Below, one piece after another: positions 62,462 to 64,000 of a stretch of 64,000 nt of DNA. This DNA is from an uncultured Luminiphilus sp. (GTDB taxonomy: Bacteria > Pseudomonadota > Gammaproteobacteria > Pseudomonadales > Halieaceae), in NCBI GenBank assembly GCA_938084055.1, contig CALKDK010000007.1:27057-91056 (forward strand). The letters run 5' to 3'. Below the pieces are notes generated by a model. That model saw nothing but the letters and a program-made list of their open reading frames with translations. It searched no databases and had not been told where the DNA came from. Made by a program: the position numbers and the translations under genes. Each line of letters starts with the position of its first letter. The stretch's first letter is position 1.

Positions 62462-63496
62462 TCAATCTTTCCAGTTCAGGATAACTTTGCCGGACTTTCC
62501 AGAGCGCATAATGTCAAAGCCCTCCTGGAATTCCGTGAAGTGGAGGCGGTGGGTAATGATGCGCTCGATGGGGAGGCCGCTCTGTACCATCATGACCATC
62601 TTGTACCAGGTCTCGTACATCTCCCGGCCATAAATTCCCTTGATATTGAGGCCCTTAAACACGACGTCCGTCCAGGCGATACCCGTGTCATCGGGCATCA
62701 GGCCCAACATGGCAATGCTCCCCCCGTTAATCATTTTGCTGAGCACATCCTGAAAAGCGGCGGGAGAGCCCGACATTTCCAGACAGACATCAAAGCCTTC
62801 CAGAATCCCCAGGCTCTCCATAAAGTTACGGGTTATCTCCTGTTTCGCCACGTTGATGGGCTGGACCTTTGGCACGATGCGCTTGGCGAGATCGAGACGG
62901 TATTCATTGACGTCGGTGAGGATGACATTGCGTGCACCACAGTGGCCGGCGACCATCGCGGCCATGATACCGATGGGTCCAGCACCTGTGATGATGACAT
63001 CCTCACCCACCATGTTAAAAGACAGGGCGGTATGTACTGCATTGCCGTAAGGGTCAAAGATGCTCAACAGGTCCGTGGGGATGTAGACATTCGGTCGAAA
63101 TACATTGGTGGCGGGTATGGCCAGGTATTCAGCAAAGGCACCGTCGCGGTTGACACCCACACCCAGGGTATTAGGACAGAGATGCAACCGCCCCGCGAGG
63201 CAGTTGCGACAACGCCCACAAACCACATGACCCTCACCGGAGACAATATCTCCCACGGCCAGCCCCGTAACGTTGGCGCCAACCTCAACGATTTCACCGG
63301 CGAATTCATGCCCGCTGACCATGGGCACCGGTATGGTTTTCTGGGCCCAGGCGTCCCAATTATAGATATGCACATCGGTGCCACAAATAGCGGTTTTATG
63401 CACTTTTATCAGCACGTCGTTGCCACCGAAGGCGGGCATGGGCACATCTTCCAGCCACAAACCTTCTTCGGCGTGTTTTTTTACCAATGCTTTCAT
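62462..63496 (-). CDS. tdh: L-threonine 3-dehydrogenase
   Basis: 344 aa zinc-dependent MDR enzyme that oxidises threonine to 2-amino-3-oxobutyrate with NAD+. Catalytic zinc ligands lie in [11 protein letters not shown] and [12 protein letters not shown]; structural zinc cysteines in [18 protein letters not shown] fold in [12 protein letters not shown]. The ATG follows GGGAGGG eight bases upstream. First gene of the tdh-kbl operon. Confidence 0.97.
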   Translation of the reverse strand: MKALVKKHAEEGLWLEDVPMPAFGGNDVLIKVHKTAICGTDVHIYNWDAWAQKTIPVPMVSGHEFAGEIVEVGANVTGLAVGDIVSGEGHVVCGRCRNCLAGRLHLCPNTLGVGVNRDGAFAEYLAIPATNVFRPNVYIPTDLLSIFDPYGNAVHTALSFNMVGEDVIITGAGPIGIMAAMVAGHCGARNVILTDVNEYRLDLAKRIVPKVQPINVAKQEITRNFMESLGILEGFDVCLEMSGSPAAFQDVLSKMINGGSIAMLGLMPDDTGIAWTDVVFKGLNIKGIYGREMYETWYKMVMMVQSGLPIERIITHRLHFTEFQEGFDIMRSGKSGKVILNWKD

Positions 63497-63564
63497 GGGA
63501 TTAGCCCTCCCTGATCTACTCAGGATATGGCCTTTGTATGCCTGTTACGAGCAGTTGGATCGTT

Positions 63565-63591
63565 AGTATCTTCGGTTTTTTTCAGGGTCAA
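63565..63591 (-). promoter_or_regulatory. Possible promoter for tdh-kbl
   Basis: On the minus strand, TTGACC (complement of 63586-63591, five of six matches), 15-bp A-rich spacer and GATACT (complement of 63565-63570). The short spacer makes this tentative. Confidence 0.22.
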
Positions 63592-63741
63592 GACCAAAAC
63601 CCCCTGCGCCGGGAAGCGGCACAGCTTTTTCCATACCACAGCGCTGACCCGACCAATTTGGCCACGGCGCCCCGGGGGTCTCGAAGCGGGTGGCCAGTGG
63701 TGTGGTCGAGGACCGAAGCGGAGCGCCCAAAAGAGACCCTG

Positions 63742-63762
63742 ATGTGGTGCCCATGTGGTGCC
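63742..63762 (+). repeat. Tandem direct repeat ATGTGGTGCC
   Basis: Two exact 10-bp copies separated by one base, about 70 bp beyond the 3' end of tRNA-Pro; the related ATGTGGT appears again at the tRNA CCA end (63831). Confidence 0.7.
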
Positions 63763-63833
63763 ATGACTTTTGACGGGAGGGAGCCATCGCCCCGAAAGAC
63801 CAGAAAATGGCCTTTCAATCAGGGAGTGTGATG

Positions 63834-63910
63834 TGGTCGGTGTGAGAGGATTTGAACCTCCGACCCCTTCCTCCCGAAGGAAGTGCGCTACCAGGCTGCG
63901 CTACACACCG
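63834..63910 (-). tRNA. tRNA-Pro (anticodon CGG)
   Basis: 77 nt including an encoded CCA (63834-63836). Acceptor arms CGGTGTG and CACACCG pair fully, discriminator A. The D arm has GCGCAGCCTGGTAGCGC, the anticodon arm CTTCC-TTCGGGA-GGAAG places CGG at positions 34-36, and the T arm reads GGAGG-TTCAAAT-CCTCT. It decodes CCG proline codons. Confidence 0.96.
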
Positions 63911-63920
63911 AGGGACGCGA

Positions 63921-63948
63921 AATTAACAGCAGCACAGGCAAAATTCAA
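63921..63948 (-). promoter_or_regulatory. Likely tRNA-Pro promoter
   Basis: On the minus strand, TTGAAT (complement of 63943-63948), 16-bp spacer and TTAATT (complement of 63921-63926), then a GC-rich discriminator CGCGTCCC as in growth-rate-controlled tRNA promoters; it ends about 10 bp before the tRNA 5' end. Confidence 0.45.
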
Positions 63949-64000
63949 TTGATCGCCACTCAGTAAACCCCGGCCCACAGGGCTATACCCTGGCTCAGCA

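Larger units (their letters stand above)
63497..63833. other. 337-bp gap between tdh and tRNA-Pro
   Basis: No gene is supported. It holds the tdh leader and a low-confidence promoter, two tandem copies of ATGTGGTGCC (63742-63751 and 63753-63762), and an imperfect stem, AAAGACCA and TGGCCTTT at 63795-63815, on the 3' side of the tRNA. Confidence 0.4.

Noticed and set aside
62540..63514. 324-codon plus-strand frame opposite tdh
   Set aside because: Shadow of tdh, which is certain; composition is rich in His and Asp as expected of antisense reading.
63770..63952. Plus-strand open frame containing [25 protein letters not shown]
   Set aside because: It is read across the complement of tRNA-Pro; this peptide pattern is a well-known artefact of antisense tRNA translation.

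Overview
The window is GC-rich, densely packed chromosomal DNA from a Gram-negative bacterium. LPS genes (kdkA, a GT9 heptosyltransferase-type gene, waaA), a PagL-like lipid A deacylase, a YheS-type ABC-F ATPase, yaiI, gcvT and tdh-kbl all point to a gammaproteobacterium. A marine heterotroph close to Halieaceae/Cellvibrionales is my inference from two sulfatases, a BCCT transporter, polyamine degradation genes and many oxidoreductases; it is not proven by the sequence. I saw no phage, IS element, CRISPR array, plasmid gene or rRNA. One tRNA-Pro(CGG) lies near the right end.

Layout. 0-11 kb: FAD oxidoreductase with an overlapping MOSC protein, a sulfatase divergent from a secreted amidohydrolase, an M24 peptidase divergent from a BCCT carrier, a VOC protein and a lipoprotein. 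11-19 kb: L-serine dehydratase, oligopeptidase B-type peptidase, amine oxidase, secreted endonuclease I with FnIII domain. 19-23 kb: LPS inner-core genes and a truncated Na+/solute symporter relic. 23-33 kb: a long minus-strand run (membrane protein, Asp/Asn hydroxylase, PagL-like protein, CoA-transferase, P1 peptidase, luciferase-like oxidoreductase, enoyl-CoA hydratase), then a PQQ-type sugar dehydrogenase, OYE-family reductase and a second crotonase. 33-41 kb: PliI-type lysozyme inhibitor whose start codon overlaps that of a divergent MFS gene, gamma carbonic anhydrase, Atm1-type exporter overlapping yheS, aminotransferase. 41-48 kb: methyltransferase, threonine/serine dehydratase, second sulfatase with a cyclase-family hydrolase, DM13 protein, an atypical NRAMP protein, FAH-family hydrolase, HNH nuclease. 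48-54.6 kb: a six-gene MoxR/Bat operon with overlapping or nearly abutting genes. 54.6-64 kb: gcvT, a shikimate kinase, an RNA-like intergenic element, a small acidic protein, puuA divergent from puuB, a DUF3012 lipoprotein, tdh-kbl and the tRNA.

Two themes recur. One is serine/threonine/glycine and amine catabolism (sdaA, threonine dehydratase, tdh-kbl, gcvT, AGXT-type aminotransferase, puuA/puuB, amine oxidase). The other is envelope biology (LPS core, PagL, Bat operon, lipoproteins, lysozyme inhibitor).

The most interesting signal is the 325-bp gap at 56363-56686. It holds a near-perfect sigma-54 (-24/-12) promoter, upstream inverted repeats that could bind an activator, and, starting at the predicted transcription start, a run of short hairpins with AGGA motifs in two loops, ending in a weak terminator-like hairpin. 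This looks like a sigma-54-driven, CsrA/RsmA-titrating small RNA, or a CsrA-controlled leader for the adjacent small acidic protein.
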